From contig OZ038381.1 in assembly GCA_964036045.1 (NCBI GenBank), positions 67,394,242-67,458,241 on the forward strand: 64,000 bases of DNA. Reading direction: 5' to 3'. This DNA comes from Eutreptiella sp. 'Long Island Sound 2002' (lineage: Eukaryota > Euglenozoa > Euglenophyceae > Eutreptiales > Eutreptiaceae). Of this stretch, positions 11,376 through 21,053 are shown piece after piece; within the stretch, counting starts at the first letter, position 1; the number at the start of each line of letters is the position of its first letter. The notes under the pieces were generated by a model, which saw nothing but the letters and a program-made list of their open reading frames with translations, was not told where the DNA came from and ran no database searches. Both the position numbers and the translations under genes were made by a program.

Positions 11376-14300
11376 CACCCCCCGCCGGAGGTCTGGGTTA
11401 CAGTCCTCGAGCGCGGCCACTACTACGTGATAGCCGCTATGGCTACGTCCCACGGCCCGCAATGGATCATCCAGGGGACAGACACCATGTTCGCCCCGAA
11501 GACCGCCCCACCAGGGGCAGTGGGGGACGCCACCACCCAGCACAGGATCCTCAGGGGTCTCCTCCAGCCAGGGGACACGCCCCCAGCCCGCGCCCTGGCC
11601 CAAATCACCTCAGGGAAGGCGGGCTACCACCTGGGATTGTCCATGCTCTGCCTAACCCACTGGATCCAGCGCCACTGGCCACCCACGGGGACCGTGCCCT
11701 GGGTTTGGGCCATCCCCGACGCCCACACACAAGTCGAAGCAGGCCCGGACACACGACCAAACCCCCCCCCCAGGCCGCAGCAGTCCCTCACCTGCGGGTA
11801 CCACGCCATCCACAGGGTCCTCAACCGCGCGGGTCTTAGCCCAAAGCTAGCATGCCCCCTTCCCACCACTGACCAAGAGGTCCACCAGATACGAACGCTC
11901 GTCTGCGAAATCCTTGCCGCGGCAGCAGAAGACGGCAAGCTTCTCCTCCAAACCGCCCGGCCTACAACTGCCCACGCAAGCGCGCAGCAAGCGGACACAT
12001 ACACCGGCACAGCACAACCCCCCGCACAATCCCCGCCCATGCCCCCCCCCTCTCGCTGCTCAACCAGAGACCCACACACGCCCACTATCGCGCGCACCCC
12101 CGGGCCCCGCGACACGGGCCTCCCCCACCCGCCCGAACACCAGCACACGCCCGCCACACACCCACCGGCCGGCCACCCTTCACCGCCCCCCACACTCGCG
12201 GCACGCCCACCCCACCCAGTGGCCCGCCCACGCCCCCCACACACACCCCAGAGGACCCAGGCCCATCCCCCCCGGCCCCTGAATGCAGCCCACGCGAACT
12301 GTTCCCCCCCGCTGACACCAACCCACACGACCTCGCACATTGCAGGACCCGGGCCCAGCCGAGCCCAGAAAGAGAAGGCCGCAGCCCCGCGCCTCCCTCC
12401 CCCGCCGCAGCCGACCAGATCGGCCCGCCGGGCCGCCAGGTCACGACCGGGCCCCCCCAGCTGCCCGCCCCCAACCTACAACCCGGGGACATGCCCTCCA
12501 TCCTCCCCGCCGTGGCCGCAGCAGAAGCCGCCGCCCGCAAGCCCGCCCGCATCACAGCCCAACCCGCGTCCACCACCTCCTCCTCGTCCTCAGCCTCGTC
12601 CACCTCCTCCACCTCATTCTCCGACCCCCCCCTCCCCGCCAAACTCATCATCAAGGCCACGGCGAAAGCCAAAGCCGCGGCCGCACGCACCAACCCCCCA
12701 ACCCCCACACAGGCGACTCAGGCACCCCGGCAACCCACCGGGACGACCCCCGACCCGGCATCGACACCCTCACACCTCCAGACAGAGGTACTCCTCAACC
12801 TGGAACCGGACCCCAACCCCAAACCCGACCCCAAACCCAAACCGGACCCCAACCCCAAACCCAACCCCAAACCCAAGCCGGCGCCCACGCGACCACACAC
12901 AACACCGCATACGCAACGACACAAAACCACCCGATACCACCCCCGCCCGGGCCCTCGCCCAAGCCAGGACCCCCCACCCACCACGACCCGCGCCCCCCTC
13001 CCGCCGGCACCCACCACCACCGCGGAGACGGCCACCCAGCACGACCCCCTCCAAACCCTCGTCAAAATCCCCGTCACCAAGCGCCCCGTCATCGGTCCCC
13101 CACAAACCACCACCACCGCCGGCCAAACCGACCCAGGGACGTGGGACCCCTCAACCATCGTCACCGTCAAGCCCGGCCCCCAACCCTTCCTCCATGCCCA
13201 CCACATTGTGCAGCCCCGGGGACTGCCCACGATGCCCAACCCCCCACCCCCACAAGGGGGACCGGAAAACCCATAAGGACTCCATGGGCCATACCCGCAA
13301 CACCAACCCCACCACTACACGCACCACCACCACCAGCGGCCCCACCACCACCACTACCAACACCACCCCCACCACTACCACTGCCCACCGCCCTACCCCA
13401 CCGGGCCACAACCCCCCGTACACCAACAGCACCAGCGGACGGGATGGCAGCTGCCGAACGCCCCGCCGGCATACCCACCCCCCCCGTACCAGCCACCACC
13501 CCCGTACCAGCCGTACCCCCGCGGCCACCATCCGATGGCCGAAGGGGCCCCATGGACGACGGGGGACCTCCCCCCCCAACCAGCACCGCGTGACGCCCCG
13601 TACCCCCCCGGCCACCATCCGATGGCCGAAGGGGCCCCAAGGACGACGGGGGACCTCCCCCCCCGAAGCGGCGCCGCGCGAGCCCCCCCAAGGGCCGCCG
13701 ACGCATCCGGACTGGCCCGACTCGAGCGACGAGGGCTGGTCCCGCAAGCGGCGGCGCTCCCGCTCCCCCCCCGCACGGCACACTCGCCCACGGCGTCCAC
13801 ACTCCCACCGCGCCTCAACCACCCACTCGCGCCGCTCCCGCTCCCCCAGGTACCACCACGACCCCCAGGGACCCCGCTCCCGTCGCTCCCGCTCCCCCGG
13901 GCACCACCACGAGCGCCACCGCCGCCCCATGTCCCCCTCCCCCTCCCCCCACCGGCCACCCAGCCCCCGCCACCACCACTCCCGCTCCCCCCGACGCAGC
14001 CAGGCACGCCACTGCCGCCCCACGTCCACCTCCCCCTCCCACCACGCGCCCCGCCGGGCTCCCCGTTCCCCCCGCCACCCGTACCCATCCACCACCCCCA
14101 GCCCCCGCCACCACCACTCCCGCTCCCCCGGACGCCACCGAGCGCGCCAGCGCCGCCCCATGTCCACCTCCCCCTCGCGCTCCCCCCTCCGCCCGTACCC
14201 GTCCTCCACCCCCAGCCCCCGCCGCCGCCGCTCCCGCTCCCCCAGGCACCGCCACCCCCTCCACCACCGCAGGTCCACGTCTTCCCCCCGCCGCTCCAGG

Positions 14301-14747
14301 ACCCCAGGCACGGACCCCTCCCCCCCCCGGGCCCCCGCCTACCTCGCCTGGTGGTCTCCCTCCGCTCTGCAGGAGCTCCGCCGCTGGGTGAAATGGGCCG
14401 GAGGAGCGGGAAGGCACGAAGGGGTGCACATGGTGCATACCTTCGAGGAGGTGCGCACCCGCACCCCCGCAAACCCCAACGAGACCGCCCCGGAGGCCAT
14501 CATGCCGCAAGCGGCATGGGAGGCCCTCCTCCGCGATGCGGTCCAGGGCCTCCGCCCCCCCTACACCCCCCAAGCCCTCCGCCGGTGGCTCCAGGCCACC
14601 CACCCCCAAGCCTGGGCCACCGGCGCCCCCTCCCCACCCCGCCCCTCCCACCACCACCACACCAGGAAGGGGCAGGACAAGGGCAAGGGAAGGGCAAGGG
14701 GCACCAAGGACCAGACAGGCAAGAGGGCACGGAAGGGCCCCAAGTGA
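11376..14747 (+). pseudogene. LINE-A ORF3: Ulp1-like protease candidate, Pro-rich linker, RS domain
   Basis: The protein is read in three segments: 11376 to about 12000 (protease-like), about 12491-13670 (Pro/His-rich, with a TAA at 13274), and about 13680-14747 (RS domain and C-terminal module). A one-base loss in a C-run near 13668 relative to LINE-B explains the last shift. The first segment has YYVIAAM, QWIIQGTDTMF and, after about 90 residues, QQSLTCGYHAIHRVLN. The diverged LINE-B version has HWVVHGTDS at the same place. An HW...D...Q...CG order is that of Ulp1/C48 cysteine proteases, but here the His is Gln, so this copy may be inactive. The RS segment has more than ten SRSP/RSRSP repeats. 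A basic KGKGRARG-type tail ends the protein. Confidence 0.55.
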
Positions 14748-15270
14748 GGGCAGGCACACGCAGGGACAGGGCGCCGGAAGCGACACCACATGGGGTCAGG
14801 ACACCACCCAAGAACCAGGAAGGAGCGGGAACGGGGACCAAGACACGGAGGAAAAGGGCACCACGACAGGTGCCACGACCCACACCGACGGGGAGACCAG
14901 CGCCGCCCCACCCCGACCAAACACCCCAACACACACCACCGAAGCAAACATCGGACGCCATGCGGATCACACCAGCGCACGCCAACCGGCCACCGGAAAC
15001 CACACGGAGAACGGAGGGCACACCTACACGGGGAGAACGGGCCACACCCACAGAGGAGGCCGCAGGGAACACCGCCGCACGGCACACCACCATGCCCTCA
15101 CCGCCAGCCGACGACCCCGACCACCACGAAGGCCAACTCACAGGCACCGGAAGAGGACGAAAGCACGGCCGCGGCACCCACGACTACGGACCGACACCCC
15201 CAGAGGACACGGGACCAAGGCACAGGCCCCCAGGGAGGGCAGCCCCACGGACCGTCACGCGACCACACCA
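14748..15270 (+). other. LINE-A 3' region, first part
   Basis: GC-rich sequence after the ORF3 stop. All frames are Pro/Thr/Arg-rich low complexity with no domain visible. It is almost identical to the reverse complement of 32707-33230 in LINE-B. I treat it as 3' untranslated sequence. Confidence 0.5.
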
Positions 15271-15895
15271 TGGGCTATAAGGGCCGGGCTGCGCTACCAT
15301 CGCGGTTTGACGCAGAGTATTGCTACGGGGGCTTGATCTCGGCTGGTCTCACGTCCGTGAGGGCGTCCGTCACCAACCTGTTGCGTCCAGTGGAGGAATG
15401 GCACTGCGGCGGCACACCGATCCCGTCCATGATGAATATCGAGCACCGCAAGGGGAAGCGAAACGCTGTGATCGATCGCGAAGGCTTTGGTGCTGCTGGA
15501 CTGTGCCCCCCTTCAAGGCCATCTCCGAGCGCCGTGAAGACTGGAAGTGCCAAGAATACTACCGATGCCCCGGACCCCAGCAGTCCAGCACCGGAGATAT
15601 GGACATCCCCCTGACCCTACAGTGTGAGCTCATCCCTGCCGGCGGCACCGACCCGGACCCTGCCAGCGCAGCCGAGCTGCAGTGAAAGCCATTTGCCACT
15701 CAAACAGCGTTCGGAAGCCACATCCACCGTCCGACTCCTGATGTCTGTTTGTCTTCCTTGGAGAAGGAACGCCTTTCCTACACCCCGAGTACACCTGCCT
15801 GTCTGCGAGGCCCGGTGAAGATTGAGTCCATGGGTGAGAGTCAGTGTGCACGCCCCAAGGACACCGTGATCATTCAGCAGAGTTTCCCGAAGACC
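15271..15895 (+). pseudogene. Captured fragment of PPi-type phosphofructokinase (domain-domain junction)
   Basis: Three frame segments give a colinear match to the PPi-PFK family. First comes the end of one domain: GYKGRAALPSRFDAEYCY, then ISAGLTS, PVEEW...GGTP, MMNIEHRKGKRNAVI, PPFKAISERREDW and YYRCPGPQQ. Then comes the beginning of a second domain: LEKERLSYTP, PACLRG, and DTVIIQQSFPKT. End-of-one followed by start-of-next is the layout of fused two-domain PFKs, as in Apicomplexa. The copy has a small deletion after EYCY, a frameshift near 15505 and a TGA at 15683, so it is dead. No introns are visible, as expected of an mRNA-derived capture. LINE-B carries the same fragment (32080-32706), so capture preceded amplification. 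Confidence 0.8.
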
Positions 15896-17606
15896 TAACC
15901 GACCCACACAGGCCAGGCTGACCTCCACTGACCCACCGCGGCACCACGCGAGACCACGGCACACCGCACCACAGCGCGCCACAGAGCAACGCACCACAGC
16001 ACGACGCGACGCGACGCGGCACAGAGCGGCACAACACGACACAACTGACCCTAACCTGAGGGACTAACCGAAGCCAGCCACCGCACACCCGGGAAGGCGC
16101 CGCGCCACCACGCCACACACCAGCACCACAGGCCACACACGGGACCACAGCGCGCCAGGCGACAACGGTGACGGACCACCCAGAAGATTACAGCCGGCAC
16201 CGCAGAGGGGTAAGGACACGAGCAACCCCAGCCCCCTAACCCAAAACCACAAGCAGCCGCCTGGCGCAGCCGCCCAGCCGGCAGAGCCAGGACCTAACCC
16301 AGCATAAAGGGGCGCCGAGCCCACCGTGTACAGAGCCCACCCGACCCATGGGGCCGGAACATGGCCACACAGAACGCAACTGAAGACAGCAGCCCGGAAG
16401 ACAACACTGAATACAGGCCAGTGCGTGCGCCAGCCCAGGGAAGGCAGAGGGAGGAACAGGCAAGCCCCCCCCCCCAAAAAAAAAAGGAGGGGGGAAGGGG
16501 AAAAGGCACGAAAACAGCCCACAGCCGCCCAACCACCCGCCAACACCACCACAGGCGGCCAGGCCCCCCCCCCCAGGAAAAAAAAAAAAAAAAAAAAAAA
16601 GGGGGGGACCCCCGCAGAGGCAAAGGGGAACCACCCACCCAAAACCGGCAAAACCAAGCCAGTAACAGCCGACCACGTGGAAAAGGGACACGGAAAAAAA
16701 AAAAAAAAAAGAGAGCCACCAGCCCAGCCCGAAAGAAAGGGGATGGAGGGACAGGGACCACAAAGCCCAGAAAAAAAAAAAAAAAAAAGAAAAGAAAAAA
16801 CCAAAGCGCAAAAAAAAAAACACACCCGGACAACCAAGCCAAGACGGACTGGGCACAGGCGAGACCCGGGCCCAGCACACACGCCCACACCGCGCGCCGG
16901 AACCGCAAAACGGCGGGGGGCAAGCGGGGCGCCTACGAAACCACACACGTCCCAAAAGCAGGCCGAAACCGAAGCCCAACCACGAACACCACAAATAGCC
17001 GACACTAGAGGGACAACACCACAAATCGAGCCCAAAAACACCCGCCCTAAACCCCAGCCAGGACTGACGGGGTTAACAAAACCCGCACCCAACCGCCAAC
17101 CGGACCCAAACACAAACACCACACAACAGTAGGAAACCCAGTGCCCACAGCCCGGGCACTGAGGCAGCCCGTGCCATGCAGGTGACCCGGCCAAACGAGA
17201 TCCGGAGCCCGGAGGTAAGGCTGCATCCTAAGGCCTGCGCTGCTTTGGGACTCGAGGCGGAGCGTGCGACACCCAAGCGCCTCGGAACCCTAGTACCAGG
17301 AACGTGCATGCACGCCTTGGGAACGGGATACGCCAGGAAGTCCGGTGAACCCCTAGGGTTCCGCCCAAAGGAGGGGACGTGCGCAAGCACGGGGGCACAC
17401 CCTCCCGGCGAGACAAGCATGTCACGCTGGCGGCGATCAGCCCTCCCGGCGTAGCCCGGGGCCGCTTTGTTGGGGGCCAACCGTCAGGTCTAGCGGGAAG
17501 TAAGCCGCCTCCCCTCTTCACGCGCGAAGCCTCTTCCTGTTCGTCACAGGGGCGACGCCAGGAGGAACCATGGGGCGCCTCTCCACGACCGAGTGCACCA
17601 ACCTAC
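15896..17606 (+). other. LINE-A 3' terminal region with A-tracts and ACCT tail
   Basis: The segment after the PFK fragment has no coding evidence. It contains simple CAC/GCG-rich repeats (15900-16060) and four or more long A-tracts with adjoining C- or G-tracts (16476-16820). The last 430-bp block (about 17176-17606) is shared by all three 3' ends in the window. It ends in repeats of ACCT, with the insertion boundary at about 17606. The tail type suggests target-primed reverse transcription with a tetranucleotide 3' tail in place of poly-A. Confidence 0.7.
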
Positions 17607-18642
17607 CTACCTGGTCAACAATAGGGCTGATGGGCCCTGCCGCAAACAGGTTTTATTTCTGACCTGAGGCTCTGGCAACCCCCCTAGCGACAGAGGAGTG
17701 CCAAAGTCGACCACGATGGGGCCCATTGGCGAAGCCATCGTACCCCAGTCGGCACTGTGCGAGGGTGCAGCGTTCGTATGCTTGATCACCTCAATAGATC
17801 AGTCGATTATTGCCCGATTCTCGGCGCTAATAACGGTTCCCGAGCCTGTAATAGGCAATTGTGGTCCTCTTATCTCTCTCTGAGGGTGGCGGTCTATTTC
17901 CCCCCCAACCATCCCAGGTACACCAGCTGGATCTCGAGGATGGGGGGCCCCGATGGGAACATTCGGGGATTTCGGAGACTTGGAATTTGTAGCAACTTGG
18001 GGCTTGGCCCGTTTTTGCGGCCCCTGCCCGGTCGATGGGGTCAGGGCCGAGGAGGTCCTGAGAGTGGGGACCTGGACACTCTCAGCTATCCCTCCCGGGG
18101 AAGAGATTCTAATTTAAATTTTGTCCATGATGTCGCGGACGGATCGCTTTCCGCGATTCCAATCGCCCAACAGAGACAAAAAACTTTCGCCTCTGCTACC
18201 ATGAAACCAGACCGGATGGTCGGGAACAGACGTCGCAGTGGCATGGGCAGCAACACTGCTTGGCACAGAATACATAACGATAGTGTTGACTGAATAGTAT
18301 CCTGCAAAAAGATATGATACACGTAGCCAATGAAATACATGATATGCACGTATGAGAAGTCCACCCTATCATCCACTAATTGATATAACTACCAAACAGC
18401 CAAGATTGCCTTATCTATCCCACATCCTATGTTCCTGACATGGAAATGGAATATAATATACACTATCCCATATATATCCCACATATAGGGCCATACAATG
18501 ATCCCTTAGGGGTAATATGATAGGGTAGGGTTGTGACCTGCTTCAACATTGCTTGGCACAGAAGACATAACGATAGTGTTGATTGAATACTATCCTGCAA
18601 AAAGATATGATACACAAAGCCAATGAAATACCTGATATGGAC
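17607..18642. other. E3 right part: no clear gene; 100-bp direct repeat
   Basis: From 17607 to about 18250 the sequence is of mixed composition with only short open frames and no recognisable domain. It may hold the 5' part of the minus-strand SIM gene, since LINE-A seems to have split that gene. From 18251 it becomes AT-rich. A 100-bp direct repeat (18251-18350 and 18544-18643) begins CAACA(C/T)TGCTTGGCACAGAA. The 193-bp spacer is AT-rich with TATA-like palindromes (about 18465-18490). Confidence 0.5.
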
Positions 18643-18643
18643 G
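18251..18643 (+). repeat. 100-bp direct repeat at the E3 terminus
   Basis: Units at 18251-18350 and 18544-18643 differ at about ten positions. The shared core includes CATAACGATAGTGTTGA and CAAAAAGATATGATACAC. The second unit ends exactly where TIR-X homology resumes, marking the end of the inserted element. Confidence 0.8.
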
Positions 18644-18895
18644 CGGTGAACGGTATGAAGAACCTGGAGGGTCGGAGCAGGAAACAGGACTTAACAAGGA
18701 ACGCCATCAAGAGGCTGGAGGCGCTGCATTTGCCACGTCTTTTGCAAAAGGTCTGCGCGCACATGAACCTCAAGATGCGAACAAACACAGTACACAGGTC
18801 CAGATTGACATGTTGATTACGGAACAATGGGTCACGGTTCGTCTTGACCATTCAGACAACAAGGTTTTCGTCAACCGGACCGCAGGTGTGTGGCA

Positions 18896-18959
18896 GTTTT
18901 GCGGCTGCAGTGCGTGAGGGCTCGCGCACTCGACCGCGATGTTTTTCACATCTACTCAG
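18896..18959 (+). other. TIR-X intron with palindrome (copy A)
   Basis: GT-AG segment between exon sequences that align to copy B exons on both sides (ACCGCAG then CTGCTGATG). It is 64 nt and holds the imperfect palindrome GTGCGTGAGGGCTCGCGCAC at 18910-18929. The homologous copy B intron is 48162-48232. Confidence 0.7.
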
Positions 18960-19889
18960 CTGCTGATGCGAAAATTCGAGCAGAAGTCGCAGCGCTGGAC
19001 ACGACGCAACTGAATATTGGACTAGTAAATTGGCGTTCTTTGAAAGACGCAAAACGTTCGAAGTACCGGTCGCCGTGGGGAAAGTAAAAAACGCTAACCG
19101 GTGTACGACTGTGTTGGGCTGAGGACAAGGGAGCAGCTCCGTCACCGCAGACACTCTCCATGCGGAAAGAACTTCAAAGGATGGCTGAGGGACCAGCATT
19201 GGCGCTGACGACACAGACACAGTTGAGTACTGGCGAAGTGATCAATGTCTCGAAGCAGGACGAGCAAGGGACGAAGTGCAGCTTAACAGCATGCCATGTC
19301 GGGGGTATTAGAGAGACACTACCGTCCTGTTTCGGTGACTTGCAGTAGCCGTTGTGGGTTGTCAACGCCGACCTTTTCGTGGAATACGACTCTGCCGGAT
19401 TCGTTCCCGAGTGGTTGTTTGATGTCATGATGGTGGACAAGGATCTGATTTTCTATGGCGCGACTTATGTGGTGCACTGTATTGGTCGGAAAAATTCTAA
19501 AAGGTTGTTTTTTTTTGCACTCTGTGTCCCCACGTTACCCCCGGGGCACTGGGGCTTTTTTTTCCAAAAGTTTTTGTGACGGCAGGGCATCTCAAAAACA
19601 GGGCATGTGGGGAATTAGGAATCATCAGGTGAAGTCCAGCCCGCCAATTCCTTAGGCAGCAGGCATGGAATTCCAGGCTAGGTTTCTTAAGAAATAGTTT
19701 CCTTCCACTTCGATCCGACCTGTACAGACGCTCTGGCGTGTCGAGAAGGAGAAGGACCAAAGTACAGTGCCTTTCTATCACGCCCGGTTGCTGGTATACT
19801 CTTGTATGTCGGGTCCCGTCATAACCAAAATGTATCAGGCTGACGAGCACACTGTGTGGACTGGAACAACAAACCGCTGGGATAAGAAG

Positions 19890-20731
19890 GTTTTTTGATC
19901 GTATTCGCTGTTATTGACGCCGTTAACTGCACGAGGCCTGGCGCAATGTAGCACCAGTTATAAGTTTTTCTTCCCAGCACATACACCAACACCGCACGCC
20001 GGAACCGGAAACGGCAGGGGGGCAAGCGGGGCGCGCACGAAACCACACACGTCCCATAAGCAGGCCGAAACCGAACCCCAACCACGAACACCACAAACAG
20101 CCGACACTAGAGGGACAACACCACAAACCGTGCCCAAACACACCCATCCAAGGCCCCAGCCAGGACTGGCGGGGTTAACAAAACCAACACCCAACCGCAA
20201 ACCGGACCCAAACACAAACGCCGCACAACAGTAGGAAACCCAGTGCCCACAGCCCGGGAACTGAGGCAGCCCGTGACATGCAGGTGACCCGGCCAAACGA
20301 GATCCGGAGACCGGGGGTAAGGCTGCATCCTAAGGCCTGCGCTGCTTTGGGACTCGAGGCGGAGCGTGCGACACCCAAGCGCCTCAGAACCCTAGTACCA
20401 AGAACGTGCATGCATGCATTGGGAACGGGATACGCCAGGAAGTCCGGTGAACCTCTAGGGTTCCGCCCAAAGGAGCGGACGTGCGCAAGCACGGGGGCAC
20501 ATCCTCCCGGCGAGACAAGCACGTCACGCTGGCAGCGATCAGCCCTCCCGGTGTAGCCTCGGGCCGCTTTGTTGGGGGCCAACAGTCAGGTCTAGCGGGA
20601 TGTAAGCCGCCTCCCCTCTTCACGCGCGGAGCCTCTTCCTGTTTGTCACAGGGCCGACGCCAGGGGGAACCATGTGGCGCCTCTCCACAACCGAGTGCAC
20701 CTACCTACCTACCTTCCCATCACATTTGCAG
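19890..20731 (+). other. TIR-X intron enlarged by LINE insertion (copy A)
   Basis: The exon boundary GATAAGAAG before GT at 19890 and CATTTGCAG at 20731 match the copy B intron at 48931-49027. A degenerate palindrome (CTGCACGAGGCCTGGCGCAA) lies at 19927-19946. The LINE-C fragment lies inside the intron, so it would not have changed the coding sequence. Confidence 0.7.
19977..20713 (+). mobile_element. LINE-C: 5'-truncated LINE 3' end in an intron
   Basis: This 737-bp fragment matches the last part of LINE-A (about 16868-17606) without the A-tracts and ends in repeats of ACCT. It is flanked by TTCCCA at 19971-19976 and 20714-20719, a 6-bp target duplication. The 5' truncation and short TSD are the usual signature of a LINE insertion. 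Confidence 0.85.
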
Positions 20732-21053
20732 TTGCCCTACTATCTGACATACTCAGCTGGACATATTGAAGAGATTCAAAACAAGAACCTCGGTGGTTCA
20801 ATGTCTCCCATTCACATGCCGTGGTACCTTGACAAGTTCACGGTTGATTGTGGAAATATTGATGCAATGGTTGTTGTGGATGAGACGCCGGCCATGGCCG
20901 CAAAGGTTGCGATGTCCGACGGGAGGACTAAGTTGGCGTTTCCGGCTGTGTCAATGATTTAGCAACAGGATCCTAGCAGTGTCGTTGGAGGTGCTCTGCA
21001 GCATGCCATCGTCATGCGGTACATGTTGGAGGAGGACCAGATTGAGAAGGGTA

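Larger units (their letters stand above)
3140..17606 (+). mobile_element. LINE-A, GC-rich non-LTR retrotransposon
   Basis: Order: ORF1 (3094-4692), ORF2 with APE endonuclease, reverse transcriptase, RNase H and CCHC finger (4665-10710), ORF3 (10682-14747), then a 2.9-kb 3' region with a captured phosphofructokinase fragment, A-rich tracts and a terminal ACCT tetranucleotide tail ending at about 17606. The 3' end is shared with LINE-B (minus strand, ends 30357) and with the truncated copy at 19977-20713. The 5' boundary near 3140 is inferred from the end of the antisense SIM gene. At least one nonsense codon and several frameshifts make this copy defective. Confidence 0.85.
1603..18642. mobile_element. 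Composite 17-kb insertion in TIR-X copy A (E3 plus LINE-A)
   Basis: TIR-X homology stops at about 1602 and resumes at 18643. Everything between is foreign to TIR-X. The outer parts (about 1603-3140 and 17607-18642) appear to belong to one element, E3, which carries a minus-strand gene. The middle is LINE-A. E3's right end carries a 100-bp direct repeat (18251-18350 and 18544-18643) whose second copy abuts the resumed TIR-X sequence exactly. No clear target duplication or terminal inverted repeat was found, so the class of E3 is unknown. Confidence 0.6.

Noticed and set aside
13151-14472. Gly/Arg-rich minus-strand frames opposite ORF3
   Set aside because: These are antisense of the RS and Pro-rich coding region; the sense strand shows the RS repeat logic and is kept in LINE-B.
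15271-15895. Functional phosphofructokinase gene
   Set aside because: Only a junction fragment, with frameshift, deletion and stop, inside a LINE 3' region in two copies.
16064-17194. Phe/Gly-rich 376-codon minus-strand frame
   Set aside because: Poly-Phe comes from antisense of A-tracts in the LINE 3' region. The same artefact appears at 30850-31913.
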